This document shows, piece by piece, positions 1-9,041 of a DNA stretch of 64,000 nt. Below the pieces are notes generated by a model that saw only the letters and a program-made list of their open reading frames with translations, did no database searches and was not told where the DNA came from. The translations under genes and the position numbers were made by a program. Source of the DNA: Candidatus Brocadia pituitae (GTDB lineage: Bacteria > Planctomycetota > Brocadiia > Brocadiales > Brocadiaceae); contig AP021856.1 of assembly GCA_017347445.1 (NCBI GenBank), positions 1,000,613 through 1,064,612 on the forward strand, written 5' to 3'. Numbering within the stretch: position 1 is the stretch's first letter; each line of letters begins with the position of its first letter.

Positions 1-809
1 GACTGTGAGATGCCAGTCACTATGCCAGACTCCTGGGCCAGTTTGGTATTGGGTTTGATGCCGATAGAGAGGATGACCATATCTGCAGGTAGTTTTTGCT
101 TGCCCGTAATTACCGTTGTCACAGCGTCACCGCCGTTCCCTGCAAAGGATTTAACACCATCCGATGTAATGACCCCGACTCCCTTTTCCATCACGTGTTT
201 CTGGACGAGCATCGCCATATCCTTATCCAATGGCGGCAGGATCTGATCGAGGAGTTCAACTACAGTCACCTTGATACCGCGCAGAACCAGATTTTCCGTC
301 ATTTCCATACCAATAAGCCCGCCACCCACAATCACGGCATTTTTTACCTTTCCGCTATCCACACATGCCCTTATCCTTAACACATCGCTAACCGTTCTCA
401 GGGTAAAGATATTATCCAGAGAAATTCCTGGCAGGGGAGGAATAATGGGTTGTGCCCCCGTGGCGATAATAAGCTTGTCGTAACTCAGGGTGAGGTCGCT
501 CTTTTTCTCAAGATCCCTAACGCTAACCTGTTTGGATGTAATGTTAATGGCTGTAGCCTGATGGCGGGTAAAGACGTCGATGTTATGCATGTGCTTAAAA
601 TAGGGCGGTTCCCGGAGGATGAGTTTTTTCGAATCCTTGATAACATTCCCGATAAAATAGGGCATGCCGCAACCTGCGTAGGAGATGTATGGTTCATCGG
701 TTACAACGGCAATCCTCATCGCGGGAGACTCACGACGCGCCTTTGCTGCCGCCTTCATCCCCGCTGCCACGCCGCCAATGATAAGAAGGTCTTGACTGTT
801 GCTTGCCAT
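1..809 (-). CDS. CoA-disulfide reductase-like FAD/NAD(P) oxidoreductase, C-terminal part outside window
   Basis: Partial gene: it starts at the ATG at 809-807, after a GAGGT ribosome site at 813-817, and reads open to the window edge. About 269 codons are present. A GGVAAG dinucleotide motif lies at residues 12-17 and YAGCGMPY at 44-51. Cys47 matches the redox cysteine of the CoA-disulfide reductase/NADH oxidase/NADH peroxidase family. A second nucleotide motif, GGGLIGME, follows near residue 157. These enzymes pass electrons from NAD(P)H through FAD to a thiol or sulfenic acid. The substrate (CoA disulfide, peroxide, polysulfide or O2) cannot be told from this part. The missing end would show whether a rhodanese domain is fused. 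Confidence 0.85.
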   Translation of the reverse strand, partial: MASNSQDLLIIGGVAAGMKAAAKARRESPAMRIAVVTDEPYISYAGCGMPYFIGNVIKDSKKLILREPPYFKHMHNIDVFTRHQATAINITSKQVSVRDLEKKSDLTLSYDKLIIATGAQPIIPPLPGISLDNIFTLRTVSDVLRIRACVDSGKVKNAVIVGGGLIGMEMTENLVLRGIKVTVVELLDQILPPLDKDMAMLVQKHVMEKGVGVITSDGVKSFAGNGGDAVTTVITGKQKLPADMVILSIGIKPNTKLAQESGIVTGISQ

Positions 810-910
810 AGTTACCTCAATTCACAATTAAGGGTACCCATAACAAAAAATGGCAACCGTTTCATTTTTGAAAAGCACCAATAGTTAAAAATGTTTTTGA
901 GATAGCAGGT

Positions 911-934
911 AGTGGCAATTCATGAATTGCCACT
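911..934. repeat. 24-bp perfect palindrome, GTAGTGGCAA family copy 1
   Basis: Perfect palindrome centred on TTCATGAA with AGTGGCAA arms. The same unit recurs at 48047-48074, and a variant with a different core lies at 11515-11542. Confidence 0.75.
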
Positions 935-980
935 GCCTTGATGCCAAGGAATTTCAAAGTTTATAGCATGGCATACCAGA

Positions 981-1083
981 CAACCCCCTGAATCCCCCTT
1001 TCTTAAGGGGGACTTCAAAAAATCCCATTAGCAATGGGGAGGACTTGAAGAAATCCCCCTTAAGAAAGCGGGCAAGGGGGTTG
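981..1083. repeat. C-rich/G-rich imperfect inverted repeat
   Basis: The outer arms CAACCCCCT and AGGGGGTTG can pair, and each half holds its own CCCCCTT/AAGGGGG hairpin. With the palindrome at 911-934 it fills most of the gap between the flavoenzyme and the broken PIN gene. No gene was seen in 810-1276. Confidence 0.55.
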
Positions 1084-1276
1084 TAAAAAACCTCCCTATA
1101 ACGGAAAGATTTTACAAGGTAATACGGTAAATATCAATAAACAATCACGAAAATATTTGTATTGTTTCTCTTGACATGAAATTGGGTTCTGCTAAATTAC
1201 TCAGCCACTCAGCTGTCCCTGTGGATATAGGTCATGCTAATAATGAAATAATTGATAAATTATTGTATGGCATGAG

Positions 1277-1422
1277 ATGTCAGAAATACTATTTGCAGAC
1301 ACATCCTTCCTCATTGCGTTTTACAACAAGAAAATGCATTAAAAGTTGCAGCCTTTGACCGCCATTTTATAGCGGCCGGTTTTCATGTAATTCCTGAAAG
1401 CAAGGACAGCTCTTTTACTTAA
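1277..1422 (+). pseudogene. PIN-domain toxin remnant
   Basis: The frame from 1277 reads MSEILFADTSFLIAFYNKK and then stops. This is a typical PIN-domain N terminus with the first acidic metal ligand in FADTSFLIA. In another frame the DNA continues with FDRHFIAAGF and VIPESKD up to the TAA at 1420-1422, matching the C-terminal FDRHF element of PIN nucleases. The middle, roughly 90 residues, is gone, so an internal deletion destroyed the toxin. The intact antitoxin-like gene at 1490 lies just downstream. Confidence 0.6.
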
Positions 1423-1489
1423 ATTCTATATTGTGATAAAATGTGCATAATAATTTAAAAAACAATTAGACTAAATAGGAGGTCTTTAA

Positions 1490-1687
1490 ATGCCGGAGTT
1501 AAAAGTGCCTATATCAGCCGATGAAATCATTGAAGCAGTAATGAAAATGAAGAAAAAGGACAGAGAGGCTTTTATCAAGGACCTGCTTGCCATTACATCT
1601 CCTGATTACCTGCAAAGCATACAGGTGGCAAGAGAAGAGTATAAAGCGGGCAAAACGAAATCGCATAATGAGATTTTTGGCGGATGA
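1490..1687 (+). CDS. Small antitoxin-like protein (65 aa)
   Basis: An AGGAGGT ribosome site lies 6-12 bases before the ATG. The 65-residue product is charged and helical, and ends in an EEYKAGKTKSHNEIFGG-type tail. Such tails are common at the C terminus of type II antitoxins of the Phd/YefM or addiction-module type, where they bind the toxin. The PIN remnant upstream and a second decayed TA gene downstream support an old TA patch. No DNA-binding domain can be assigned with certainty; the antitoxin role is inferred from tail and context. Confidence 0.6.
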   Translation: MPELKVPISADEIIEAVMKMKKKDREAFIKDLLAITSPDYLQSIQVAREEYKAGKTKSHNEIFGG

Positions 1688-1763
1688 ATTATAAGCTCAA
1701 TCTTATAATCAATGAAATGTTTTTGGAGAGATGTTTCTACTTCTTAAAGAAAGGCATCGGTGT

Positions 1764-2057
1764 TCATCTCTTTTTAAATCCCTTGAGCTTGGACAATACC
1801 AGTAAGAACTCCTTTTTTCCCATCTCCAGCATTTCCCAGTCTATAAAGTCGCTTTCTGTTTCATGACCGTGCCTGTTCTTTATCTTGCCGCTATCCCACA
1901 TTTTTTCAAATTCGCTGAAGGCAACACCGTATTTCTCTTCAAATTTCAGTATCTCCCTGGTGTACTATTCCAGCCTGTTTTCAATTGCGGAAAGGAGTAT
2001 ATCGTCTATTTTTTCTTTTAAGACACCTTCACCAAAAGAGTCAACGAGGGCATTATG
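1764..2057 (-). pseudogene. Antitoxin-like gene with in-frame TAG
   Basis: A frame running from about 2057 down to the TGA at 1766-1764 reads through one amber codon at 1967-1965. Before the stop lies VDSFGEGVLKEKIDDILLSA and after it EILKFEEKYGVAFSEFEKM, then a C-terminal EKKEFLL-like helix. The continuous similarity of style on both sides, and the lack of a start codon or ribosome site, point to a small helical TA-type protein (about 100 residues) killed by a point mutation. The family is not firmly identified. Confidence 0.5.
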
Positions 2058-2070
2058 GTGGTGTATTTTT

Positions 2071-2116
2071 TTCTATAATCATATCATCCCTTCAGGATTT
2101 TCCCGTCTGCCCGTTT
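2071..2116. repeat. Dispersed intergenic repeat, copy 1
   Basis: TTTCTATAA, then CCTTCAGGATTTTCCCGTCT and CCGTTT. It is repeated with few changes at 11269-11318. Confidence 0.6.
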
Positions 2117-2134
2117 ACTCTGTAATTTGACTGC

Positions 2135-3250
2135 TTAAAAAGCCCATGAGACGGCAGCCATCGCCCGCCAGTCCACCACCTGCTGAATGCCTCTGGCATG
2201 CTGATAGAGCGGTTGCTGAAATTTCAGAACGATGCTGCCGCCCGTCCCGGGAATCTTTATCTGAAGAGAGGGCGAAACAGAGAGCGAGGTGACGCCGGTG
2301 TTATCGGTGTTGTCTATCAGGGATTCATCCGGTCTTGAATATCGGTCGTCGTGATCAGTATCCTGCCCTGCATAGAATAGATTGAGCTCCAAACCAGGAT
2401 TCAGATAGCTGGTTGCCTGGTACCGGCCGATAATATCAAATGAGATTTTGTCGCCAAATTCATAACCCTCATCACCTTCTGTCGTCATCTGGTAAAAGAG
2501 ATTGGTTTGGAATATCACGGGGTGAAACGCATGCATATAAATAACGAGAAAAAGCGGGTCCCATGAACCCGTGCCCGTTTGCATTGCGGCGTGAACAAGA
2601 TCGCCGGAGTCAAATTCCTCATCATTTTTCCCCGTGGGGGTTTTTACCCCCAAACCCAGGGTAATTTTTTTCGTTGGCAGATCAGGTTTATCGGTGTAAA
2701 GGGTATAAAGACCCATAAGGGTCATATCGCCAAATCCCTCAATCGTATCCATCTCCATGTTCATCCTCGTATCGCTCCCTGTCATATCGCCCGCTAATGG
2801 TTTCGGATACGGCGGTTGGCCACGTTGCACGGCATGATGATGGCCGCCTCCTTTGCCCCTTGCCACCATCCTCATATCCATGTCATTGATAACATAGGGC
2901 ATCGTAGCCAGGAATTGGAGTCTCCTGGTCACGGCATAGGTACCCAAGAGGGTATATTTCTGCATAATCATTCGGGTTGGCACAGAAAAGGTCTTTTCCT
3001 CTTCCGGCATTTCCGGCCATGTTGCAGCAACATCATCCAATACTGAATCAGGGCTTACGCTATGGCTGCCATCCCGTATCGTCTCCATGTTTGTGTATTC
3101 ATACTGGAGAGAAAGCCCAAAATTTGGTGCAATGGTAACATCTGACAGTGTTGCCTCTGCAAGGGATTTTGAAAGACAACACTCGCCGTGCGCATAAATA
3201 ATTTTGTGAGCACAGGTGAAAAACAAGAGAACTAGGGCAAGAATTTTCAT
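2135..3250 (-). CDS. Putative outer-membrane beta-barrel protein, metal-locus type
   Basis: This 371-residue protein has a signal peptide (hydrophobic LALVLLFFTCAHKIIYA) and the alternating aromatic/polar pattern of a beta-barrel. It ends in a C-terminal aromatic residue (SWAF), as outer-membrane porins do. The general look is that of the PF13557-like putative transporter group; the protein at 12145-13164 is of the same kind. A His-rich loop (GGHHHAVQRG, near residue 137) and a CC pair just after the signal peptide suggest metal contact. It lies downstream of the YcnI-like gene in the same direction. Substrate unknown. Confidence 0.6.
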   Translation of the reverse strand: MKILALVLLFFTCAHKIIYAHGECCLSKSLAEATLSDVTIAPNFGLSLQYEYTNMETIRDGSHSVSPDSVLDDVAATWPEMPEEEKTFSVPTRMIMQKYTLLGTYAVTRRLQFLATMPYVINDMDMRMVARGKGGGHHHAVQRGQPPYPKPLAGDMTGSDTRMNMEMDTIEGFGDMTLMGLYTLYTDKPDLPTKKITLGLGVKTPTGKNDEEFDSGDLVHAAMQTGTGSWDPLFLVIYMHAFHPVIFQTNLFYQMTTEGDEGYEFGDKISFDIIGRYQATSYLNPGLELNLFYAGQDTDHDDRYSRPDESLIDNTDNTGVTSLSVSPSLQIKIPGTGGSIVLKFQQPLYQHARGIQQVVDWRAMAAVSWAF

Positions 3251-3281
3251 ATCTGCACATTTCCTTCTTTCATGTTAGGCC

Positions 3282-3348
3282 TTAGGCGACTTTCCCCCCT
3301 GTCTCCCCCCGTAAACGGGGGGATTATGGGGGGATGATTGAAATTCCA
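3282..3348. repeat. G-run/C-run hairpin repeat, copy 1
   Basis: Unit: GGCGACTTTCCCCCCTGT, a C6-GTAAAC-G6 hairpin, ATTATGGGGGG, and ATTGAAATTCC. Copies occur at 5180, 9545, 29999 and 36484. Each lies between genes. Confidence 0.8.
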
Positions 3349-3385
3349 AAACCTAACGTTAGACAAAACAAGATATTACAAATCA

Positions 3386-4234
3386 TTACTGCTTATGATT
3401 ATCATGCTTGCCGTGATCACCTTTGCCATTAGTTGCAGGCCAATATCCCGTAATTGGCAGAAATTCATCGATTGCTTCGTCTGAGGGATACACGCCAATC
3501 TCAAATCCTTTGCCACACCCTTCAGGAAGGGGGTTCTTCTCCAGGTCTCTTACGACTCTGAGGTATGGCCAGAAGTCAACCGATACGACGTCAGGGTCAT
3601 TATATTTCTCCGTTAAACGGCCTATCCATATATCTGCGCGGTCGTCATCTTGCTCGTTGCTGGAATTGGTGCAATAGTTGGCAATAGCAATGTACACGGT
3701 CAACGCAGTTACACAGGAATTTGATTTAAATTTTGGAAATGATGCACTCCATGGGACAACCCCCAGCAGACCATCTTCAAGCTTTCCATGGGTGAATACA
3801 AAGGCCCTTACATCTTCTGTTAACTCTGAACCATGTGAAATAAATGGCGGAACGGGTCCTTTCAGCGTCCTGATCTTCTTGAAAAGGCCGTTTACGGCAG
3901 GCTTTGCAGACATTACCGGATTGCCTTCCAGATGATCCGCAAGGTTTACTGGTTCTTTTGTGTCCGTGCGCTCAGCAAGAGAGTCAGCGCCATTGGGAAA
4001 CACAACGCTCTGTGCCCGTACCGATTGATTTTTTCCACCATGTGCATGGGACGATGCGCATCCATGGGGTATGCTAAACCAATTGAAGGCTGTTGTTCCT
4101 TCAAGCTCATCGCGGGTACTGAACTGGGTAGGGGTATTTTTCGACATGACCGTGGTATGAGCCATGGCATTTCCTGAAAACATCATCGTTCCCAGCATTG
4201 CAATAACGGCAAGATGTTTTGTAAATTTTACCAT
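3386..4234 (-). CDS. Secreted YcnI/DUF1775-like putative copper-binding protein
   Basis: The start at 4234 is preferred to the ATG at 4279: a GGAGAG ribosome site precedes it and the protein then begins with a clean signal peptide ending in GNAMA. Cleavage there would leave a mature N-terminal His (HTTVMSKN). In B. subtilis YcnI such a residue forms a copper-binding histidine brace. An early IPHGC motif and a VVFPNGAD-like stretch fit the DUF1775 fold; the last residues are His-rich (GKGDHGKHDNHK). Length is 282 residues, longer than a single DUF1775 domain. Copper chaperone or storage at the cell surface is inferred from family and His content. Confidence 0.6.
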   Translation of the reverse strand: MVKFTKHLAVIAMLGTMMFSGNAMAHTTVMSKNTPTQFSTRDELEGTTAFNWFSIPHGCASSHAHGGKNQSVRAQSVVFPNGADSLAERTDTKEPVNLADHLEGNPVMSAKPAVNGLFKKIRTLKGPVPPFISHGSELTEDVRAFVFTHGKLEDGLLGVVPWSASFPKFKSNSCVTALTVYIAIANYCTNSSNEQDDDRADIWIGRLTEKYNDPDVVSVDFWPYLRVVRDLEKNPLPEGCGKGFEIGVYPSDEAIDEFLPITGYWPATNGKGDHGKHDNHKQ

Positions 4235-4570
4235 AAGATATTCTCTCCAATTTTTAAAGATATTAAAGGTGTCTCGCACTTTCTATTTACAAGGTAGACA
4301 GGATAAAGGGAAGAGACGGGTGACAAAACATACAATGAATCATCCCCGTCGTAAGTAAGATGTCTCCTTACCTATTTTATCTTGTTTCCTTAACAAACGT
4401 ATTACTGCGTGAACATTCAAGAACCAAAGGTTCACGAAAGGGCATGAACATACGCCACCCTCCCTTTATTCCTCCCGTCAAGGGAGGAGGACAAGTTCCC
4501 TCGCCCCTTGTGGGAAAGGGTCTGGGTAAGGGGTATTTTCGTACCAATTTTATTGAATGATAATTGAACT

Positions 4571-5005
4571 TTATGCGTGACAGCGTGGAGGTTTTTCGGG
4601 AGGTGATACCATAGCATCACAGAGATGCATTAGGGTATCGCTGGCAAGAAAACACAAAAATGCTATTTGTGGGATTACACAATCGTCGTCCGGGATGTAT
4701 TTCAGTTCGGCGTTTATTAAGGTAACTGCACCACTTCCTGATTTACACTTGAGGCTGCTTATGAATGATTGAAGGCTGTTCTTCTGTTTTTTTACGCCAT
4801 GGTAAGATTTTCCCTGATTCCCCTGTGTCAGGCAACAGCACCGGGTCATGCAATCTGTCTCGGTTTTACAACCACATGCATGACTTTTACAGGGATATTC
4901 ACCCGATTTCACCGATGCCTTGAAGGGAATACCGCTGCCACACAAGGTGAGGCTAAGAAAAATAAATATTTGTATACCGGCAAAAATCTTGCTCGCCTTA
5001 CTCAT
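4571..5005 (-). CDS. Small Cys-rich exported protein
   Basis: With the start at 5005 the protein (144 aa) opens MSKASKIFAGIQIFIFLSLT, a signal or anchor helix. The longer start at 5098 has no ribosome site. The exported part carries a dense Cys cluster (CKSHACGC, then CMTRCCC) and a few later Cys and His residues. Such clusters bind soft metals or form disulfides. It sits upstream of the YcnI-like and barrel genes in the same direction and may share their metal-handling job. I do not recognise the family. Confidence 0.5.
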   Translation of the reverse strand: MSKASKIFAGIQIFIFLSLTLCGSGIPFKASVKSGEYPCKSHACGCKTETDCMTRCCCLTQGNQGKSYHGVKKQKNSLQSFISSLKCKSGSGAVTLINAELKYIPDDDCVIPQIAFLCFLASDTLMHLCDAMVSPPEKPPRCHA

Positions 5006-5179
5006 AGCTGCTTGCAGTATCTCCTGGCGCGGCTTAGCCGCAACCTTATGTTGCACTGTTTCATTGATCTTACGCAGGTTAAAGCCCGCGGCTATCATAC
5101 GTGGAAATGTTGACGTCTTAATGAATCAAGATACCAATAAAACCAATAGGGATTCTTAAAAGTTGCTACATTGAATTAT

Positions 5180-5248
5180 GCCTTCGGCGACTTTCCCCCC
5201 TGTATTCCCCCGTAAACGGGGGGGATTGTGGGGGTGATTGAAATTCCT
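5180..5248. repeat. G-run/C-run hairpin repeat, copy 2
   Basis: Same unit as 3282-3348: GGCGACTTTCCCCCCTGTAT, C5-GTAAAC-G7, then ATTGAAATTCC. Confidence 0.8.
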
Positions 5249-5518
5249 TAACGTAAGGATACTAGCAGGTTACATAGGTAAAGTCAATTTTATTTAAAGC
5301 CATTTTTACCCTTTCCGCCTGTTTGTCTTATGTTCTTTTTTATCTTGGTAATAATTGCAAATCGGGGTATCATTATTACCTGTAGTTTTTTTCTTTGCTT
5401 GAAACCGAACCATAATTTCTATGTTTACGTAGAAAAATAGGGAGGGAATTGTTCGTAGACGTACTACATAACGTATCTTTTGTTTTTTCAATAATCTCAG
5501 AAAGAAGGTAGCAAAGCG

Positions 5519-7918
5519 ATGAGAAACTTGTCTCGTGGTCGTGTATCGAAGAATGGCGAGATTCTTTGGTGTCTGGTGGTTATTGCTTTTTCCCTCCTGA
5601 CGGTGGCGTCTCTTTTCGCGGGGCAAGGCCATACAGGTAAACTCTCAAAAGAAGAGGCACTCCAGGAAGTACAAAGGCTTCAGGTGCCTTTTATTGTCAA
5701 CAACGGACAGATTGATGAAAGGGTGCGTTTTTATGTAAAGACCTTCGGGGGAACAGTGTTTGTGACAAAGGACGGAGAGGTCGTCTATTCGTTGCCGGAA
5801 AGCAGACAGGAAGACGCAGTGATGGCGGAAAACGGTGGAAAGCAGGCAATGGAGATGTCTGATGACACACTATTTTCCCGAGGGAAAGGTCTTTCTCCTC
5901 TGGCAGCCGGCATGCCATACTCAGCCCCGCAAGGACATCAGATCTGCAGGATGAGAGGTATTGCCCTGAAAGAACAACTGATAGGAGGCAAGATTGGTGA
6001 AATCACCGGCAGGGGGCAGTCCCCATCCACGGTGAATTATTTTCACGGAAACGACCCGACACGATGGAAGAGCAACATATCAGCTTATACTATCGTTGAT
6101 ATGGGGGAGGTCTATACGGGAATCGGTTTACGGCTGAAGGCATACGGCAACAACGTGGAAAAACTCTTTACGGTAAAACCCGGCGCAAACCATGAGGCGA
6201 TCAGGGTAAGATTGGAAGGTGCAAAGGGATTGAAGGTAAACGAGGCAGGAGAGCTTGTGGCAGAGACGGAACTTGGTCCGGTAAAGTTCACAAGGCCCGT
6301 GGCGTATCAGATGATTGAAGGGATGCGGGTAGAGGCGGAATGTAACTATACGATTTCGGATTACGGAATACGGAATGTGAAACGTAAAGCAAGTCCGAAA
6401 TCTGCCATCCGAAATCCGAAATCCAAAACCCCGTCACCCGTTTATGGTTTTAAGGTTGCGCGGTACGACAAAACACAAGACCTCATTATCGACCCCCTCC
6501 TGGCTTCCACATTCCTGGGTGGAGCTTATGAGGATTATGGCAAATCTGTTGCCGTTGATACCGGGGGAAACGTTTATGTGGCTGGCGAAACGTTATCGCC
6601 AGATTTTCCTAAAACATCCGGTGTTTATGATATGTCACACAATGGCAGTACCGACGTCTTTGTTTCTAAGTTCAATAGTGAGCTGACGAATTTGCTGGCT
6701 TCAACATTCCTGGGTGGGGCACTTAATCATGATCGTTGTTATTCAATTGCCGTTGATTCAGGAGGGAATATTATTGTAGCTGGCGCTACTTACGCAACTG
6801 ATTTTCCCACGACGCGCGGTGCTTATGACCCGGCTGGCAACGGAAGCTGGGACGTCTTTGTGTCGAAGTTCAACAGCGGCTTAACAAAGCTGCTGGCATC
6901 CACATTCCTGGGGAAAAAATCCGATGAGTTTGGCTATTCAATCGCTCTCGATGCCGGAGGAAACATTTATGTGGCCGGCGCTACGTATTCAACAAATTTC
7001 CCCACAACATCGGACGCTTATGATGCGTCATACAATGGTGGTTATTCCGATGTCTTTGTATCGAAGTTCAACAATACGCTGACGACCCTCCTCGCGTCCA
7101 CCTTTCTTGGTGGTGGTTCTGGTGACTATGGCATGTCGGTTACCATCGATGGGTTGGGTAACGTCCTGGTGACTGGAAACGCCGCGTCAAAAGACTTTCC
7201 CACAACAACCGGTGCCTATAAAACGGTTCACAATGGCGGCAGTGAAGACGTTTTTATATCGAAGTTCAACAGCGGGCTGACGGGCCTGCTGGCATCCACA
7301 TTTCTGGGTGGATATTCCAGTGATTCCGGCAAATCCATTGCTGTCGATGATAGCGGAAACGTTTACGTCACCGGCGAAACGATATCTTCAAACTTTCCAA
7401 CGACAGCCGAAGTATTTGATACTTCTTACCATCGTGGCTCTAAAGACGCCTATGTGTCGAAATTCGACAGTGGGCTGACGGGTTTGTCTGCATCCACGCT
7501 CCTGGGCGGACATCTTCATGATTCTGGCAAATCTATGGCGATCGACTCCGAAGGAAACATCTTCGTGACTGGCGCTACTCAGTCAACAGATTTTCCCACT
7601 ACGTCGGGCGCTTACGACACCTCGGCTAACGGCAGTAGCGACGTCTTTATATCAAAATTCAACGGTATGCTGACGAGTCTGCTGACGTCTACATACTATG
7701 GAGGGTCCCGTTCTGATTTTGGCAATTCAATTGCCGTTGATCGTGAGGGCAACGTTTATGTGACTGGCGAAACGCAGTCGTCCGACCTTCCTGCGATATC
7801 TGGCGCTTACAACACCTCTTACTATAGATGTGAAGACGTCTTTGTTTCAGTATTCGACTCAAAGCTTTCTGCCGATAAAGCAAACAAGGAACGAAACATT
7901 CAAACAGGAGTTCCTTGA
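5519..7918 (+). CDS. Secreted SBBP beta-propeller repeat protein
   Basis: The ATG follows GAAGGTAG at about 10 bases. A signal peptide (residues 17-36) leads into an N-terminal domain of the kind found before SBBP repeats (FIVNNGQIDERVRFY near residue 59). From about residue 325 come seven 65-residue repeats, each starting LLASTFLGG and carrying DxxGNVYVAGET and DVFVSKFN (about 195 bp periodicity, 6500-7860). They should fold as blades of a beta-propeller. Such proteins are exported surface or S-layer-associated proteins of unknown ligand. A low-complexity linker (6353-6430) appears to be a captured intergenic repeat. No anchor is seen at the C terminus. Confidence 0.85.
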   Translation: MRNLSRGRVSKNGEILWCLVVIAFSLLTVASLFAGQGHTGKLSKEEALQEVQRLQVPFIVNNGQIDERVRFYVKTFGGTVFVTKDGEVVYSLPESRQEDAVMAENGGKQAMEMSDDTLFSRGKGLSPLAAGMPYSAPQGHQICRMRGIALKEQLIGGKIGEITGRGQSPSTVNYFHGNDPTRWKSNISAYTIVDMGEVYTGIGLRLKAYGNNVEKLFTVKPGANHEAIRVRLEGAKGLKVNEAGELVAETELGPVKFTRPVAYQMIEGMRVEAECNYTISDYGIRNVKRKASPKSAIRNPKSKTPSPVYGFKVARYDKTQDLIIDPLLASTFLGGAYEDYGKSVAVDTGGNVYVAGETLSPDFPKTSGVYDMSHNGSTDVFVSKFNSELTNLLASTFLGGALNHDRCYSIAVDSGGNIIVAGATYATDFPTTRGAYDPAGNGSWDVFVSKFNSGLTKLLASTFLGKKSDEFGYSIALDAGGNIYVAGATYSTNFPTTSDAYDASYNGGYSDVFVSKFNNTLTTLLASTFLGGGSGDYGMSVTIDGLGNVLVTGNAASKDFPTTTGAYKTVHNGGSEDVFISKFNSGLTGLLASTFLGGYSSDSGKSIAVDDSGNVYVTGETISSNFPTTAEVFDTSYHRGSKDAYVSKFDSGLTGLSASTLLGGHLHDSGKSMAIDSEGNIFVTGATQSTDFPTTSGAYDTSANGSSDVFISKFNGMLTSLLTSTYYGGSRSDFGNSIAVDREGNVYVTGETQSSDLPAISGAYNTSYYRCEDVFVSVFDSKLSADKANKERNIQTGVP
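6353..6430. repeat. ATCCGAAATCC-type repeat inside a coding region
   Basis: Short direct repeats of ATCCGAAATCC and ATTACGGAATACGG are translated in frame into an Arg/Lys/Ser/Pro linker (AIRNPKSKT). A related unit encodes the last residues of the gene at 14925. Confidence 0.5.
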
Positions 7919-8039
7919 CAAAATACGTTATGAATACTTAATACTATGGCGCAATGATGTCGCAGCTATGGTCTCGCTTTTCTTTTCCTCTGGATAGGGG
8001 AGAGGGTGTGGAAAAAAGGGCTGTAAAAGTTAACATAAA

Positions 8040-8963
8040 ATGGAAATCTTCATAAACCTCATAACACTCACAGCAAGCCTCGGCGTATTGATTTTCTTAG
8101 GCGAAAAGCTCATTAACGCCGCGATGAGGCTTGCGAAGGCATTTGGTGTTTCACCGACAGTCATAGGGCTTACAGTCCTTGCCTACGGGACATCACTCCC
8201 GGAATTTGTTGTATCATCCATTGCCGCTGTCAAACAATACAGCGATTTATCCGTTTCCAATATCGTTGGCTCGAATATTTACAATATTGCATTTATCCTC
8301 GGAATAGCAAGCATCATAAGTTCTCTCTCTATAAAAGAGCGTATTTTCGCAAAAAGGGATGGGTTGGTAATGCTGTTCGCCGTTGTTATCTTGTGCCTTT
8401 TTACCTATCTTGGAAAGATAGGAAGGCTTACAGGAATGGCGATGATGGTGTTCATTACGTGCTATACGTATACCATAATACGGTCCGACAGGGTTCACGG
8501 CGATGCGGAGCCTAATAAGAATTTATCGAAAATCAGAGAGGTTATCATCGTTGTCCTCTTGCTTACCGGAGTTCTTATTAGCGGAAATTTTACCGTGAAC
8601 TATGCGGTAAAACTGGCACGATCTGCCGGAATTACCGAGTGGCTCATCGGGGCGACCATTGTGGCATCAGGTACTTCATTGCCTGAAACGGTTGTTTCAA
8701 TTATTGCAGCAAGGAAGGGAGAATATGCAATGTCAATCGGGAATATTGTGGGGTCAAATATATTCAATATCCTTTGGATTCTTGGTTTTGCTTCCATCCT
8801 GCACCCTTTAACAATAGGCTTTCCTAAGATTTATCCAGACCTCATCTTTCTCGCTGTGATAACCCTGCTCTTTTATGCTGGCCTTTGTAAAGGACGGCTG
8901 ACAAAGGGAGAGGGAATGCTGTATATTGCGCTCTATATCGGCTATATCTATTGCCTGCTGTAA
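8040..8963 (+). CDS. Calcium/sodium antiporter (CaCA family, YrbG-like)
   Basis: This 307-residue inner-membrane protein has about ten hydrophobic helices. It carries the two internal alpha-repeats of the CaCA superfamily, each with a GTSLPE signature (near residues 50 and 217) and a following N/S-IVGSNI(Y/F)N motif. Those acidic residues line the cation path. The expected role is Ca2+ (or other cation) export in exchange for Na+ or H+. The start has no good ribosome site, but the N-terminal helix begins at once, as usual in the family. It stands alone on the plus strand. Confidence 0.88.
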   Translation: MEIFINLITLTASLGVLIFLGEKLINAAMRLAKAFGVSPTVIGLTVLAYGTSLPEFVVSSIAAVKQYSDLSVSNIVGSNIYNIAFILGIASIISSLSIKERIFAKRDGLVMLFAVVILCLFTYLGKIGRLTGMAMMVFITCYTYTIIRSDRVHGDAEPNKNLSKIREVIIVVLLLTGVLISGNFTVNYAVKLARSAGITEWLIGATIVASGTSLPETVVSIIAARKGEYAMSIGNIVGSNIFNILWILGFASILHPLTIGFPKIYPDLIFLAVITLLFYAGLCKGRLTKGEGMLYIALYIGYIYCLL

Positions 8964-9041
8964 TTATTCAGCGGTTTTTGTACATAACACGCATGCAATA
9001 CTGCAAATGTGCATGCACGTGCCACCAGTAATTTAAGCGCT

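Noticed and set aside
450-884. 144-codon plus-strand frame at the left edge
   Set aside because: It lies opposite the flavoenzyme, whose motifs and ribosome site are clear on the minus strand.
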